Below are positions 44,998 through 53,264 of a DNA stretch of 64,000 nucleotides, piece after piece. Position 1 is the first letter of the stretch; each line of letters starts with the position of its first letter. This DNA comes from Arcicella rosea (GTDB lineage: Bacteria; Bacteroidota; Bacteroidia; Cytophagales; Spirosomataceae). A program made the translations under genes and the position numbers. The notes beneath the pieces are model-generated. The model made no database searches and was not told the origin of the DNA. It saw nothing but the letters and a program-made list of their open reading frames with translations. The stretch lies in assembly GCF_014204325.1 (NCBI RefSeq), contig NZ_JACHKT010000008.1:115452-179451 (forward strand). Direction: 5' to 3'.

Positions 44998-46122
44998 ATG
45001 CAACCAATCGCATTAAAATCATTTCATATTAAAAATTACAGAGGAATTATTGATACACAAATTGATAATATTCCTGATAATACACAATGGATTTTTTTAA
45101 CAGGTGAAAATGGGTTTGGGAAGACTTCTGTTTTGCAGGCGATATCGGAGGGGTTGGATGACGCATATTATAGTGATGCCTATGAAACTGAGCCAAATAA
45201 AAACATGAAGGTTAATACACAAATAAATTATGAGGATGGATATGTATTATTGTTAAATGATGGTACGATTAGAGAATCATACGAATCTCACTATGTTGCT
45301 TATGGTTCAACAAGATTAAGAGTTTCAGCTGGTACTTCAAACGAAGTTTTAAGCAAATATTCTTCAACTGAATCTCTTTTTTCTAACGAAGTACTTTTAG
45401 TAAATGTAGAAGAAAATTTCAAAGATTGGCAGAATAATTATGAAAAAGGTTATGTCCAACTTCAAGATATTTTTAAAGCTTTACTTCCGAGACTGAAAGA
45501 AATCAAAGTAGAATTTGATGAAAAAGTTAAAAAAAGTAAAGTTAAGTACTACGAAATAGACGATGAAGAAAATCAGTTTGATAATGGTGTTGAATTTATA
45601 GATTTGGCAGCAGGTTACAAAAGCATCATTGCAATGATTGGTGATATGATAAATAGATTGAATCAAATGCAGTATCGTGAAAACTTTAACGATTTAACAG
45701 GCATTGTCTTAATCGACGAAATAGAATTACATCTTCACCCCAAATACCAAAAGCTTTTTGTAGAGAAACTCACAGAATTATTTCCTAAAATTCAGTTTAT
45801 TGTTTCAACTCATAGCCCAATTCCTTTGTTGGGAGCACCCAAAAATTCAGTTATTATCAATGTTTCCAGAACGAGAGAAGAAGGTATCAAAGCAGAATTA
45901 TTGGATATTGATTTTAGCGTACTTACGCCCAATACGATTTTAAGTTCACCAATTTTTGGTTTTCAAGACTTAATTCCTGATAGTAAAAGTAATGACAAGA
46001 TGATTAGGACGGAGGATACTTTTGCAGAATTAAAATTCAATGACCAATTAAAAAAGGACATCAATACTTTTTTAACCAAAGAAAAACAGGAGGAACTACT
46101 AAGAATCATTAAAGCTTCATAA
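44998..46122 (+). CDS. AAA-family ATPase, Septu PtuA-like
   Basis: The 374-residue protein begins like RecF/SMC-type ABC ATPases (LKSFHIKNYRGI) with Walker A FLTGENGFGKTSVLQAI (residues 36-44), a signature-like segment DLAAGYKSIIAMIGDM (about 203-218), Walker B GIVLIDEIELHLHPKYQ (Asp240-Glu241) and the H-loop IQFIVSTHSPIPLLG. It has no coiled-coil arm or nuclease (TOPRIM) domain. The HNH gene starts after only 2 bp, so the two are translated together; ATPase plus HNH of this sort is the PtuAB (Septu) phage-defence layout. In Septu the ATPase controls the nuclease. A general AAA_21 ATPase is the fallback call. Confidence 0.85.
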   Translation: MQPIALKSFHIKNYRGIIDTQIDNIPDNTQWIFLTGENGFGKTSVLQAISEGLDDAYYSDAYETEPNKNMKVNTQINYEDGYVLLLNDGTIRESYESHYVAYGSTRLRVSAGTSNEVLSKYSSTESLFSNEVLLVNVEENFKDWQNNYEKGYVQLQDIFKALLPRLKEIKVEFDEKVKKSKVKYYEIDDEENQFDNGVEFIDLAAGYKSIIAMIGDMINRLNQMQYRENFNDLTGIVLIDEIELHLHPKYQKLFVEKLTELFPKIQFIVSTHSPIPLLGAPKNSVIINVSRTREEGIKAELLDIDFSVLTPNTILSSPIFGFQDLIPDSKSNDKMIRTEDTFAELKFNDQLKKDINTFLTKEKQEELLRIIKAS

Positions 46123-46124
46123 TT

Positions 46125-47036
46125 ATGCGATTCATAAAAAGAGACTGGAATGATAAACCTGCAATTCTAACTAAACAATCTACTCTTGATGCTTTGACAA
46201 CTTTAGTTTCATTGCCTGAAACAACAATTAAAGATAGTATTTATAGAGGTACATATAAAAACGAACAGAATCTCACAAAGTCATCTGTAATTGATAAACT
46301 CAATATTTATTATCATCATAAATGTGCTTATTGTGAAACTTTGAGTACGCCTGAGGTTGAACATTATAGACCCAAAAGGTCGGTAGAAGAGGAGACTTCA
46401 CATCGTGGATATTACTGGTTAAGTTATGAATGGTCTAATCTACTCCCTGCTTGCCACGATTGTAATAAAAGAGGTAGTAAAGGAACACGCTTTCCGATAA
46501 ATGGTGATAGAGTTTTTATGCCTCCTTTTAATGAAAATGGTACTATTGACTTTTCTAAATTTAAGGTTGATACTGAGGTTTTATTAAATGAACGTCCATA
46601 TTTACTTCATCCAGAAATTGATAATCCTACTAAATTTCTATCTTTTGAAAGAGACTATAAAAATGATGGTATAGCTATATGTGGTATTGATATAGAAGGG
46701 GAAAGAGGTAATAAAACAATAGAAATCTGCCAACTAAATAGAGAACCGTTAAAGATTGCGAGAGGAAAACTAATAGACAATATAGTTTTAACAATAAATC
46801 TTTGTTTAAAAATGTTAGACTTAGGTGAAATAGGAAATATTAAGAAAGGATTAATAGAACTCTTTAAAATTGAAAAAGAGAAAAGTATTGACATAACTCA
46901 AGAACACATCTTATTCCGAACGTTGATAATAACCAATGAGGAGATATTCGAGCAAATAATCCTATCAAAATTAGAGCTTAGTCAACAATCAATCGTCAGT
47001 GAAGCATTCAAAGCCTATAAAAATGGCGATTTGTAA
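46125..47036 (+). CDS. HNH endonuclease, Septu PtuB-like
   Basis: The 303-residue protein carries an HNH domain at about residues 60-120: CAYCE (Cys67, Cys70), VEHYRPK (His80), YWLSYEWSNLLPACHDCNKRG (Cys110, His111, Cys113, Asn114). This exact pattern, two CxxC zinc pairs with EHYRPK and the W-NLLPAC-xCN block, is the TIGR02646/PtuB-type nuclease linked to AAA ATPases in Septu and retron-associated systems. The C-terminal 180 residues are AT-rich-coded and helical, without a recognised fold. The start follows the ATPase stop by 2 bp. It should cut nucleic acid, probably on phage infection. Confidence 0.87.
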   Translation: MRFIKRDWNDKPAILTKQSTLDALTTLVSLPETTIKDSIYRGTYKNEQNLTKSSVIDKLNIYYHHKCAYCETLSTPEVEHYRPKRSVEEETSHRGYYWLSYEWSNLLPACHDCNKRGSKGTRFPINGDRVFMPPFNENGTIDFSKFKVDTEVLLNERPYLLHPEIDNPTKFLSFERDYKNDGIAICGIDIEGERGNKTIEICQLNREPLKIARGKLIDNIVLTINLCLKMLDLGEIGNIKKGLIELFKIEKEKSIDITQEHILFRTLIITNEEIFEQIILSKLELSQQSIVSEAFKAYKNGDL

Positions 47037-47090
47037 GTTTTTTCACTAAATTCGTACAGTAAATCTATTCACTTCAATCTAAAAATCAAC

Positions 47091-49433
47091 ATGAGAGGTA
47101 GCTTAAAGCTCATTACTGGTTTGTTGGTTGCTGCTTGTTCACAAATGGCAACGGCTCAACAAGCACCCACCAACCCTTACAATGGCAACAAACGTTTTGA
47201 ACAATTAGAAACAATTTTACCAACTCCAAACTCTTATCGTACTGCTTCTGGTAGCCCAGGTAAAGAATATTGGCAACAACGTGCGGATTATGACATCAAA
47301 GCGGAATTGGATGACGTAGAACGCAAAATTACGGGTACTGAAACCATTACTTATTTCAATCAATCGCCTGATGAATTGCCGTACTTATGGTTACAATTAG
47401 ACCAAAATTTATTTCAAAAAGATGCTATTGGAGCAAACACAAAAACTGGCGGAATTGCAGGACAAGCGTCTTTCCAACAGTTCAAAGATTTAACTGATAA
47501 AAAACAGTATGGTTACAATATTTTATCGGTGAAAGATGCCAAAGGAAATCCTTTGAAGCATACAATTAACCATACCATGATGAGAATTGATTTGCCAACG
47601 CCTTTAAAATCTGGTGCTTCGGTTTCATTCTCTATCGACTGGAATTATTTAATTACTGAATATTACGGTCGTTCAGGTTATGAGTTTTTTGCCAAAGATG
47701 GTAACGTAAATTACTTCATCGCTCACTGGTTTCCACGCATGGCAGTTTACAACGACGTTTACGGCTGGCAACACAAACAGTTTTTAGGGCAAGGTGAATT
47801 TACCCTTACTTTCGGAAACTATAAAGTGGCTTTAACCGTACCAAACGACCACGTAGTAGGTGCTTCGGGTGAATTACAAAATCCTGCACAAGTACTTTCT
47901 GCTGAACAATTAAAACGTTTGGAAAAAGCAAAAACTGCTACTCGTCCTGTATTAATTGTTTCGCAAGAAGAAGCTGAAAAGGCTGAAAAAGGCAAACCAA
48001 CAGGTAAGAAAACTTGGATTTTCAAAGCAGATAATGTTCGTGACTTTGCTTTTGCAAGTTCTCGTAAATTTATTTGGGATGCCATGCAAGTAGATGTTGA
48101 AGGCAAAAAAGTGTGGGCGATGTCTTTATATCCAAAAGAAGGAAATCCACTTTGGGGACAATACTCTACGATGGTGGTAGCTCATACGCTTCGCTCGTAT
48201 TCAAAACACACCGTGGCGTATCCTTATCCAGTGGCTTATTCTTGTCATTCTACCTCAGGTGGCGGTATGGAGTATCCGATGATTTCATTCAATGGCGGTC
48301 GTCCAGAAGCTGATGGTACTTATTCTGAACAAGTAAAAGCTGGTATGATTGGCGTAATTATTCACGAAGTAGGTCATAACTTTTTCCCGATGATTATCAA
48401 CTCAGACGAGCGTCAATGGTCATGGATGGACGAAGGTTTGAATACTTTCTGTCAATATTTAGCAGAACAAGAATGGGATAGAGATTTCCCTTCTCGTCGT
48501 GGCGAAGCTCAGTACATTGTTCCTTACATGAAAACTGACCCAACGCAACAAGTACCTATTATGACAAACTCAGAAAATATCATGGCTTTTGGTCCCAATG
48601 CTTATGCAAAACCAGCCACAGCCTTGAATATTTTGCGTGAAACTGTAATGGGACGTGAATTATTCGACCATGCTTTCAAAGAGTACGCTCGTCGTTGGGC
48701 ATTCAAACAGCCTTATCCTGCTGATTTCTTCCGTACAATGGAAGATGCTTCTGGTGTTGACTTAGATTGGTTCTGGAAAGGTTGGTTCTACGGTGTTGAA
48801 CCAGTAAACCAAACGCTTGAAACCGTAGAATGGTTTGGCATTGATAATGTTGACCCTTTGGCTAAAAATGAAGCTGCGAAAAAAGAGGCAGAAGCAAAAC
48901 GCCAAACGATGAGTAACATTCGTAACAAAACGGATATTCCTAAAACGGTGGTTGAAGAAAACCCTGACATGAGAGATTTCTATAACTCTTACGACCGTTT
49001 TGCTACTTCTGAAGCTGATAAAAAGAAATTTGAGCAAACAATGGCTTCACTTTCTGATGACGAAAAGAAATTGGTAAATTCAAACAAAAACTTCTACGTA
49101 TTAAACGTGAAAAATAAAGGAGGTTTACCAATGCCAGTAATTGTAAAAGCAAATTACGAAGACGGAACAAGCGAAGTATTTAGATACCCTGCTGAAATCT
49201 GGCGTTTGAACGACAAGGAAATTAAAAAAGTAATTCCTACGGATAAAAAAGTAGCGAAATGGACATTAGACCCATTCTTGGAAATTGCTGATATCGAAAC
49301 TGAAGACAACGTTTTCCCAAGAGAACCAGAACAACCAAGTCGTTTCCAAGTATTCAAAGGACAACGTCAAGCTCAACCAAACCCAATGCAACAACAACAA
49401 AAAGCTGGAGCAGTGCAAGGTGCGAAGAATTAA
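47091..49433 (+). CDS. Secreted M1-family metallopeptidase
   Basis: A signal peptide (ending MATAQ) is followed by an N-terminal beta domain (about 30-260), an insert rich in Lys/Glu (about 265-310) and the peptidase domain with HEVGHN (His425, Glu426, His429) and Glu448 in WSWMDEGLNTF, i.e. HEXXH-x18-E, the M1 zinc site. The usual GAMEN exopeptidase motif is represented by GGGMEYPM. About 580-780 is a C-terminal region ending in a Gln-rich tail. It should be an aminopeptidase or related zinc peptidase in the periplasm or outside. Followed by its own terminator. Confidence 0.93.
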   Translation: MRGSLKLITGLLVAACSQMATAQQAPTNPYNGNKRFEQLETILPTPNSYRTASGSPGKEYWQQRADYDIKAELDDVERKITGTETITYFNQSPDELPYLWLQLDQNLFQKDAIGANTKTGGIAGQASFQQFKDLTDKKQYGYNILSVKDAKGNPLKHTINHTMMRIDLPTPLKSGASVSFSIDWNYLITEYYGRSGYEFFAKDGNVNYFIAHWFPRMAVYNDVYGWQHKQFLGQGEFTLTFGNYKVALTVPNDHVVGASGELQNPAQVLSAEQLKRLEKAKTATRPVLIVSQEEAEKAEKGKPTGKKTWIFKADNVRDFAFASSRKFIWDAMQVDVEGKKVWAMSLYPKEGNPLWGQYSTMVVAHTLRSYSKHTVAYPYPVAYSCHSTSGGGMEYPMISFNGGRPEADGTYSEQVKAGMIGVIIHEVGHNFFPMIINSDERQWSWMDEGLNTFCQYLAEQEWDRDFPSRRGEAQYIVPYMKTDPTQQVPIMTNSENIMAFGPNAYAKPATALNILRETVMGRELFDHAFKEYARRWAFKQPYPADFFRTMEDASGVDLDWFWKGWFYGVEPVNQTLETVEWFGIDNVDPLAKNEAAKKEAEAKRQTMSNIRNKTDIPKTVVEENPDMRDFYNSYDRFATSEADKKKFEQTMASLSDDEKKLVNSNKNFYVLNVKNKGGLPMPVIVKANYEDGTSEVFRYPAEIWRLNDKEIKKVIPTDKKVAKWTLDPFLEIADIETEDNVFPREPEQPSRFQVFKGQRQAQPNPMQQQQKAGAVQGAKN

Positions 49434-49525
49434 TTTTAAGATTTTTTCTTAAAATATTTCAAAAACGTTAAAAATACTTGAAAGTTTGACTTGATTTACT
49501 TCAACACTCAAACAAGTAAAAAATC

Positions 49526-49564
49526 AAAAAGCCATGATAAATTCAATTATCATGGCTTTTTTTG
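49526..49564 (+). terminator. Terminator of the M1 peptidase gene
   Basis: 15-bp stem (AAAAAGCCATGATAA and its complement), 6-nt loop and T-tract. Confidence 0.9.
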
Positions 49565-49595
49565 TTGTTATCCTTTATTTTTTCTAAACCTTAGA

Positions 49596-49630
49596 CAAAA
49601 AAGTTGCCCAGACGGAAACCATCTGGGCAA
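49596..49630 (-). terminator. Terminator-like hairpin facing the minus strand
   Basis: Perfect 9-bp stem (TTGCCCAGA/TCTGGGCAA) with T6 following on the minus strand. No minus-strand gene ends here. Upstream on that strand are TTGACA (49688-49693), 18 bp, and TAACTTCG (49662-49669), so a short transcript of about 60 nt is possible. Confidence 0.55.
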
Positions 49631-49772
49631 TCTTAGTAAATAGTTCTACACCTATTAACTGCGAAGTTAGATAAAAAAGTGGTATGATGTCAAGTGTTTT
49701 CTTAAAAATTCTTAAAAAAATTTCAAAATCAACTCAAATTCTGAAAAAATGACGGTCTAAAGCTTTTGTAAC

Positions 49773-49780
49773 TATCTTTG
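49773..49780 (+). promoter_or_regulatory. -7 promoter box of the biotin operon
   Basis: TATCTTTG matches TAnnTTTG perfectly. It overlaps the TTG that would otherwise be the first codon of bioF, so the translation start must lie downstream (GTG 49802). Confidence 0.5.
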
Positions 49781-49801
49781 CAGAAACAAACAAATCGCTT
49801 A

Positions 49802-50959
49802 GTGAATACTTTAGCAACACGCATTGAAGACATTCTTGAAGAGAGAAAGAAAGAAGCTCTTTTTCGCTCTCTTCGTACTACAGAAAATTTAATTGATTTT
49901 TGTTCGAATGATTATTTGGGTTTTGCACAATCAGAAAAACTCAAAACTGCCATTCATCAACAAACTATGGATGGGAATTTTCCAACTGGCGCTACAGGTT
50001 CAAGATTATTGGCAGGAAATACAGCATTTGTAGAGGATTTAGAAAAACAAATTGCCAATTTCCATAAAGCAACAGCAGGATTAATTTTCAATTCAGGTTA
50101 TGATGCCAACGTTGGCTTACTCTCGTCGATTCCACAAAAAAATGATGTATTAATTACCGACGAGCTGATTCACGCCAGCATGATTGATGGTGCAAGATTA
50201 AGCTACGCTACTCGCTATAAATTCAAACATAATGATGTTGAAGATTTAGCTAAAAAGTTAAATAAAATTGAAGAAGATAAAGCCAATAATCTTGCTTTAA
50301 AAAACATCCAAGTATTTGTAGCCATCGAATCTGTTTATTCGATGGATGGCGACCTCGCTCCTCTTGCTGAAATCTGTCAGCTTTGTTCAGAATTTGGTGC
50401 CAATCTAATTGTCGATGAAGCACACGCTACAGGCGTTTTTGGAAAACATGGCGAAGGTTTGTTGAACGAATTGAATTTAGAAGATAAAGTTTTTGCCAGA
50501 GTAATTACTTTTGGCAAAGCATTGGGCTGCCACGGAGCGATAGTTTTAGGAAGTAATTCTTTGAGAGATTATTTAATCAATTTCGCTAGGGCTTTTATTT
50601 ATACCACTGCCGCACCAATTCATAGTCATATCAGTGTAAAATGTGCTTACGATTTGATGCAATCAGCTAGTTTTTCTAATCAAAATTTACATCATCTAAT
50701 TCAATTCTTTCAAAAACAAGCAAGTTTACATCCAACGATTGATTTAATCGCAAGTACTTCTGCTATTCAATGTATTCTTATTCCCGGAAACGAAAACTGT
50801 AGAGCCGTGGCGGGTACTTTACAAGCAAAAGGCTTGGACATTCGTCCAATCGTTTCGCCAACGGTACCAAAAGGCAAAGAACGTTTAAGAATCTGTCTGC
50901 ATGACTTTAATACAGAAGCAGAAATTTTACAGATTTTCGAAGTATTGAACAAATTATAA
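49802..50959 (+). CDS. bioF: 8-amino-7-oxononanoate synthase
   Basis: A PLP-dependent alpha-oxoamine synthase with the family landmarks IDFCSNDYLGFAQ, GATGSRLLAGN, VDEAHATGVFGKHGEG and the PLP-lysine segment TFGKALGCHGA. It joins pimeloyl-thioester and alanine to make KAPA, the first dedicated step of biotin ring formation. The GTG at 49802 is chosen because the upstream TTG (49778) overlaps a promoter -7 box; the first conserved residues (RIEDILEERKK) follow shortly after. The bioD gene follows after 16 bp. KBL and SPT paralogues share the fold, but the operon settles the call. Confidence 0.93.
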   Translation: MNTLATRIEDILEERKKEALFRSLRTTENLIDFCSNDYLGFAQSEKLKTAIHQQTMDGNFPTGATGSRLLAGNTAFVEDLEKQIANFHKATAGLIFNSGYDANVGLLSSIPQKNDVLITDELIHASMIDGARLSYATRYKFKHNDVEDLAKKLNKIEEDKANNLALKNIQVFVAIESVYSMDGDLAPLAEICQLCSEFGANLIVDEAHATGVFGKHGEGLLNELNLEDKVFARVITFGKALGCHGAIVLGSNSLRDYLINFARAFIYTTAAPIHSHISVKCAYDLMQSASFSNQNLHHLIQFFQKQASLHPTIDLIASTSAIQCILIPGNENCRAVAGTLQAKGLDIRPIVSPTVPKGKERLRICLHDFNTEAEILQIFEVLNKL

Positions 50960-50975
50960 ATTAAAGTATTTATTC

Positions 50976-51599
50976 ATGAAACAACAATATATCATAGCAG
51001 GAATCGGAACCGAAATCGGTAAAACTTTTATTTCAAGTATTTTAACCGAAAGTCTCGAAGCCGATTATTGGAAACCCATTCAATCTGGTGCTTTAGATTT
51101 CACCGATACCAATACTGTCCAACATTTAATTACTAATTCAAAAACTGTTTTTCATCCAGAAGCTTATCGCTTAAACGAACCTCTTTCTCCACACGCAGCG
51201 GCGGCGATAGATGGCGTTGACATTGAATTATCTAAATTTGAATTACCAATTACAGACAATAATTTAATTGTAGAATTAGCAGGCGGTTTAATGGTTCCTT
51301 TAAACGAGAAATCAACCAATATTGATTTAATTAAGCAATTAGCACTTCCTGTTATTTTAGTTTCTAAAAATTATTTAGGAAGCATCAATCATACTTTGCT
51401 TTCAATTGCAATACTAAAAAGTAACAATATCGACATCAAAGGAATTATTTTTAATGGTGAAAGTAATCCCTCTTCTGAGGAATATATCTTGAATTACACG
51501 CAAGTAAAATTGCTAGAAAAAGTAGCTCAAGAATCAAACATTACTCAAGAAACCGTAAAAAAATATGCAGAACATTTCAGAAAAACATTTTGTTATTGA
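50976..51599 (+). CDS. bioD: Dethiobiotin synthetase
   Basis: 207 residues with the P-loop GIGTEIGKTFISSIL, the lysine/serine substrate segment WKPIQSGALD and VELAGGLMVPLNEKSTN. It closes the ureido ring of DAPA with CO2 and ATP. The end overlaps the start of bioA by 35 bp, so the two are translationally coupled. Length is normal for Bacteroidota BioD. Confidence 0.94.
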   Translation: MKQQYIIAGIGTEIGKTFISSILTESLEADYWKPIQSGALDFTDTNTVQHLITNSKTVFHPEAYRLNEPLSPHAAAAIDGVDIELSKFELPITDNNLIVELAGGLMVPLNEKSTNIDLIKQLALPVILVSKNYLGSINHTLLSIAILKSNNIDIKGIIFNGESNPSSEEYILNYTQVKLLEKVAQESNITQETVKKYAEHFRKTFCY

Positions 51600-52929
51600 T
51601 GAACATCTGGAATATCCAGTTGAGAATATCCAAAACCCAGTCATCAGTAGTTTGAGTGAGCGAGATGCAAAAGTACTCTGGCATCCATTTACACAGCATC
51701 AAACTGCTCCTTTTTCTATTCCCATTGTTCGAGCTGAGGGCGTTTATCTTTTTGATGAAAATGGTAAAAGATACATTGATGCCATTGCTTCGTGGTGGGT
51801 GAATTTACATGGACATTCGCATCCTTACATTGCACAAAAAGTAGCTGAACAGTTTCTGAAATTAGAACAAGTAATTTTTGCAGGATTCACCCATGAACCT
51901 GCTGTACATTTGGCAGAGCGATTGTTAGAACTTCTGCCCAAAAATCAGCAAAGAATATTTTATTCCGATAATGGCTCTACTTCGGTAGAAGTAGCGATGA
52001 AAATGGCTTTTCAGTATTTTCATAACCAAGGAATTACGAAGAAAACTAAAATTATCGCTCTTGAAAATGGCTATCACGGCGATACTTTCGGAACGATGGC
52101 AGTTGGAGCAAAAAGTGCTTTTACAGCTCCTTTCGACCCATTTCTTTTTGAAGTAATATACTTGCCAATTCCTTTGAAAGGTCAGGAAACAGCAGTGTTG
52201 GAAACCATGAATGCACTGATGAGTCAGTCGGATGAAATAGCAGCATTTATTTTTGAGCCTTTGATTCAAGGTGCGGGGGGAATGGTCATGTACGAACCCG
52301 AAATCCTTGAAAAATTATTAACGATAGCAAAAGAAAATGGTATTTTGACCATCGCCGACGAAATCATGACGGGCTTTTATCGCACAGGAAAAATGTTTGC
52401 TACTGATTACTTGACGGTAAAACCAGATATTTTTTGTCTTTCAAAAGGATTAACAGGCGGTGCAATGGCTTTGGGCGTTACTTCTTGTACACAGGCGATT
52501 TATGAAGCATTTCTTTCTGATGATAGACGCAAAACGCTTTTTCATAGTCATTCATTTACGGCTAATCCATTGGCTTGTACAGCTGGTTTAGCAAGTTTGG
52601 ATTTGTTATTGAGCGATGAAACGCAAGCACAAATCCAACAAATCAATACTTTACACAAAGGTTTTAGCCAGAAAATAGCTAAATCATTACAGCATAAAAT
52701 TGCAGATATTCGTTTGAAAGGTACGATTCTGGCAATTGAAATTAAAGTATCAGAAGGCACTTCATATTTTAGCAATATGCGAGACATCGCTTATAATTTC
52801 TTTTTGGAAAAGGGAATTTTGATGCGACCGCTCGGAAATGTAATTTACTTGCTAACGCCTTATTGCATTAGCGAAGAAGATTTGAGCTATATATATGCTT
52901 GTATCGAAGAGTTTTTGGAGGAGATTTAA
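51565..52929 (+). CDS. bioA: Adenosylmethionine-8-amino-7-oxononanoate aminotransferase
   Basis: A class III aminotransferase of 454 residues from the ATG at 51565. The first conserved block, SERDAKVLWHPFTQ, starts near residue 31, so the true start may be the TTG at 51652, which would remove the overlap with bioD. Landmarks: DAIASWWVNLHGHSHP, FYSDNGSTSVEVAMKMAFQ, ENGYHGDTFGTMA, IADEIMTGFYRTG and the PLP-lysine in CLSKGLTGGAM. It converts KAPA to DAPA using SAM as amino donor. Last gene of bioF-bioD-bioA; bioB and bioC are not in the window. Confidence 0.93.
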   Translation: MQNISEKHFVIDEHLEYPVENIQNPVISSLSERDAKVLWHPFTQHQTAPFSIPIVRAEGVYLFDENGKRYIDAIASWWVNLHGHSHPYIAQKVAEQFLKLEQVIFAGFTHEPAVHLAERLLELLPKNQQRIFYSDNGSTSVEVAMKMAFQYFHNQGITKKTKIIALENGYHGDTFGTMAVGAKSAFTAPFDPFLFEVIYLPIPLKGQETAVLETMNALMSQSDEIAAFIFEPLIQGAGGMVMYEPEILEKLLTIAKENGILTIADEIMTGFYRTGKMFATDYLTVKPDIFCLSKGLTGGAMALGVTSCTQAIYEAFLSDDRRKTLFHSHSFTANPLACTAGLASLDLLLSDETQAQIQQINTLHKGFSQKIAKSLQHKIADIRLKGTILAIEIKVSEGTSYFSNMRDIAYNFFLEKGILMRPLGNVIYLLTPYCISEEDLSYIYACIEEFLEEI

Positions 52930-52932
52930 TAG

Positions 52933-53174
52933 AAACATGAGTCATCCCGAATTTTAAAATCACAAAAAAGCGGTCGAAAAACTAATTTCGACCGCTTTTT
53001 TGTGATTGATGAACAACGAATTCCTACTGTTTGAGCGAAGCGAGTTTAGGAATTCTTGATTTTTTTGTTACTTTTTGCATCAAGGCAAAAAGTAAGGACG
53101 AGAACCAATCCAAAAAACATTGAAATCTTTTAAAATTCACTTTTTCAAGAGAAAATTCGGGATGACTCATGTTT
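52933..53174. repeat. Nested palindromic element with perfect 23-bp terminal inverted repeats
   Basis: Outer arms 52933-52955 and 53152-53174 are perfectly complementary. Inside lie three further hairpins: 52958-53007 (a strong terminator for the bio operon), 53018-53055 (GAATTCCTA arms) and 53068-53095 (TTACTTTTTGC arms). No ORF is present. The layout resembles a MITE or a composite dispersed repeat inserted after bioA. Confidence 0.85.
52958..53007. terminator. Bidirectional terminator inside the nested palindrome
   Basis: Perfect 22-bp stem with a 6-nt loop; core AAAAAAGCGGTCG and its complement with T6 on both strands. It probably ends the bio operon. Confidence 0.85.
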
Positions 53175-53264
53175 TCTTTTATAGATAAAGTCACACAGAA
53201 CAAATAAGGATAAATCCATTCTTGTTCTTCTTTAACTTCTATCCAAATTCAATCAAAAACATAT

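Noticed and set aside
49778..49801. TTG start for bioF
   Set aside because: It overlaps a perfect TAnnTTTG promoter box, so it would not be in the transcript; the GTG at 49802 is used.
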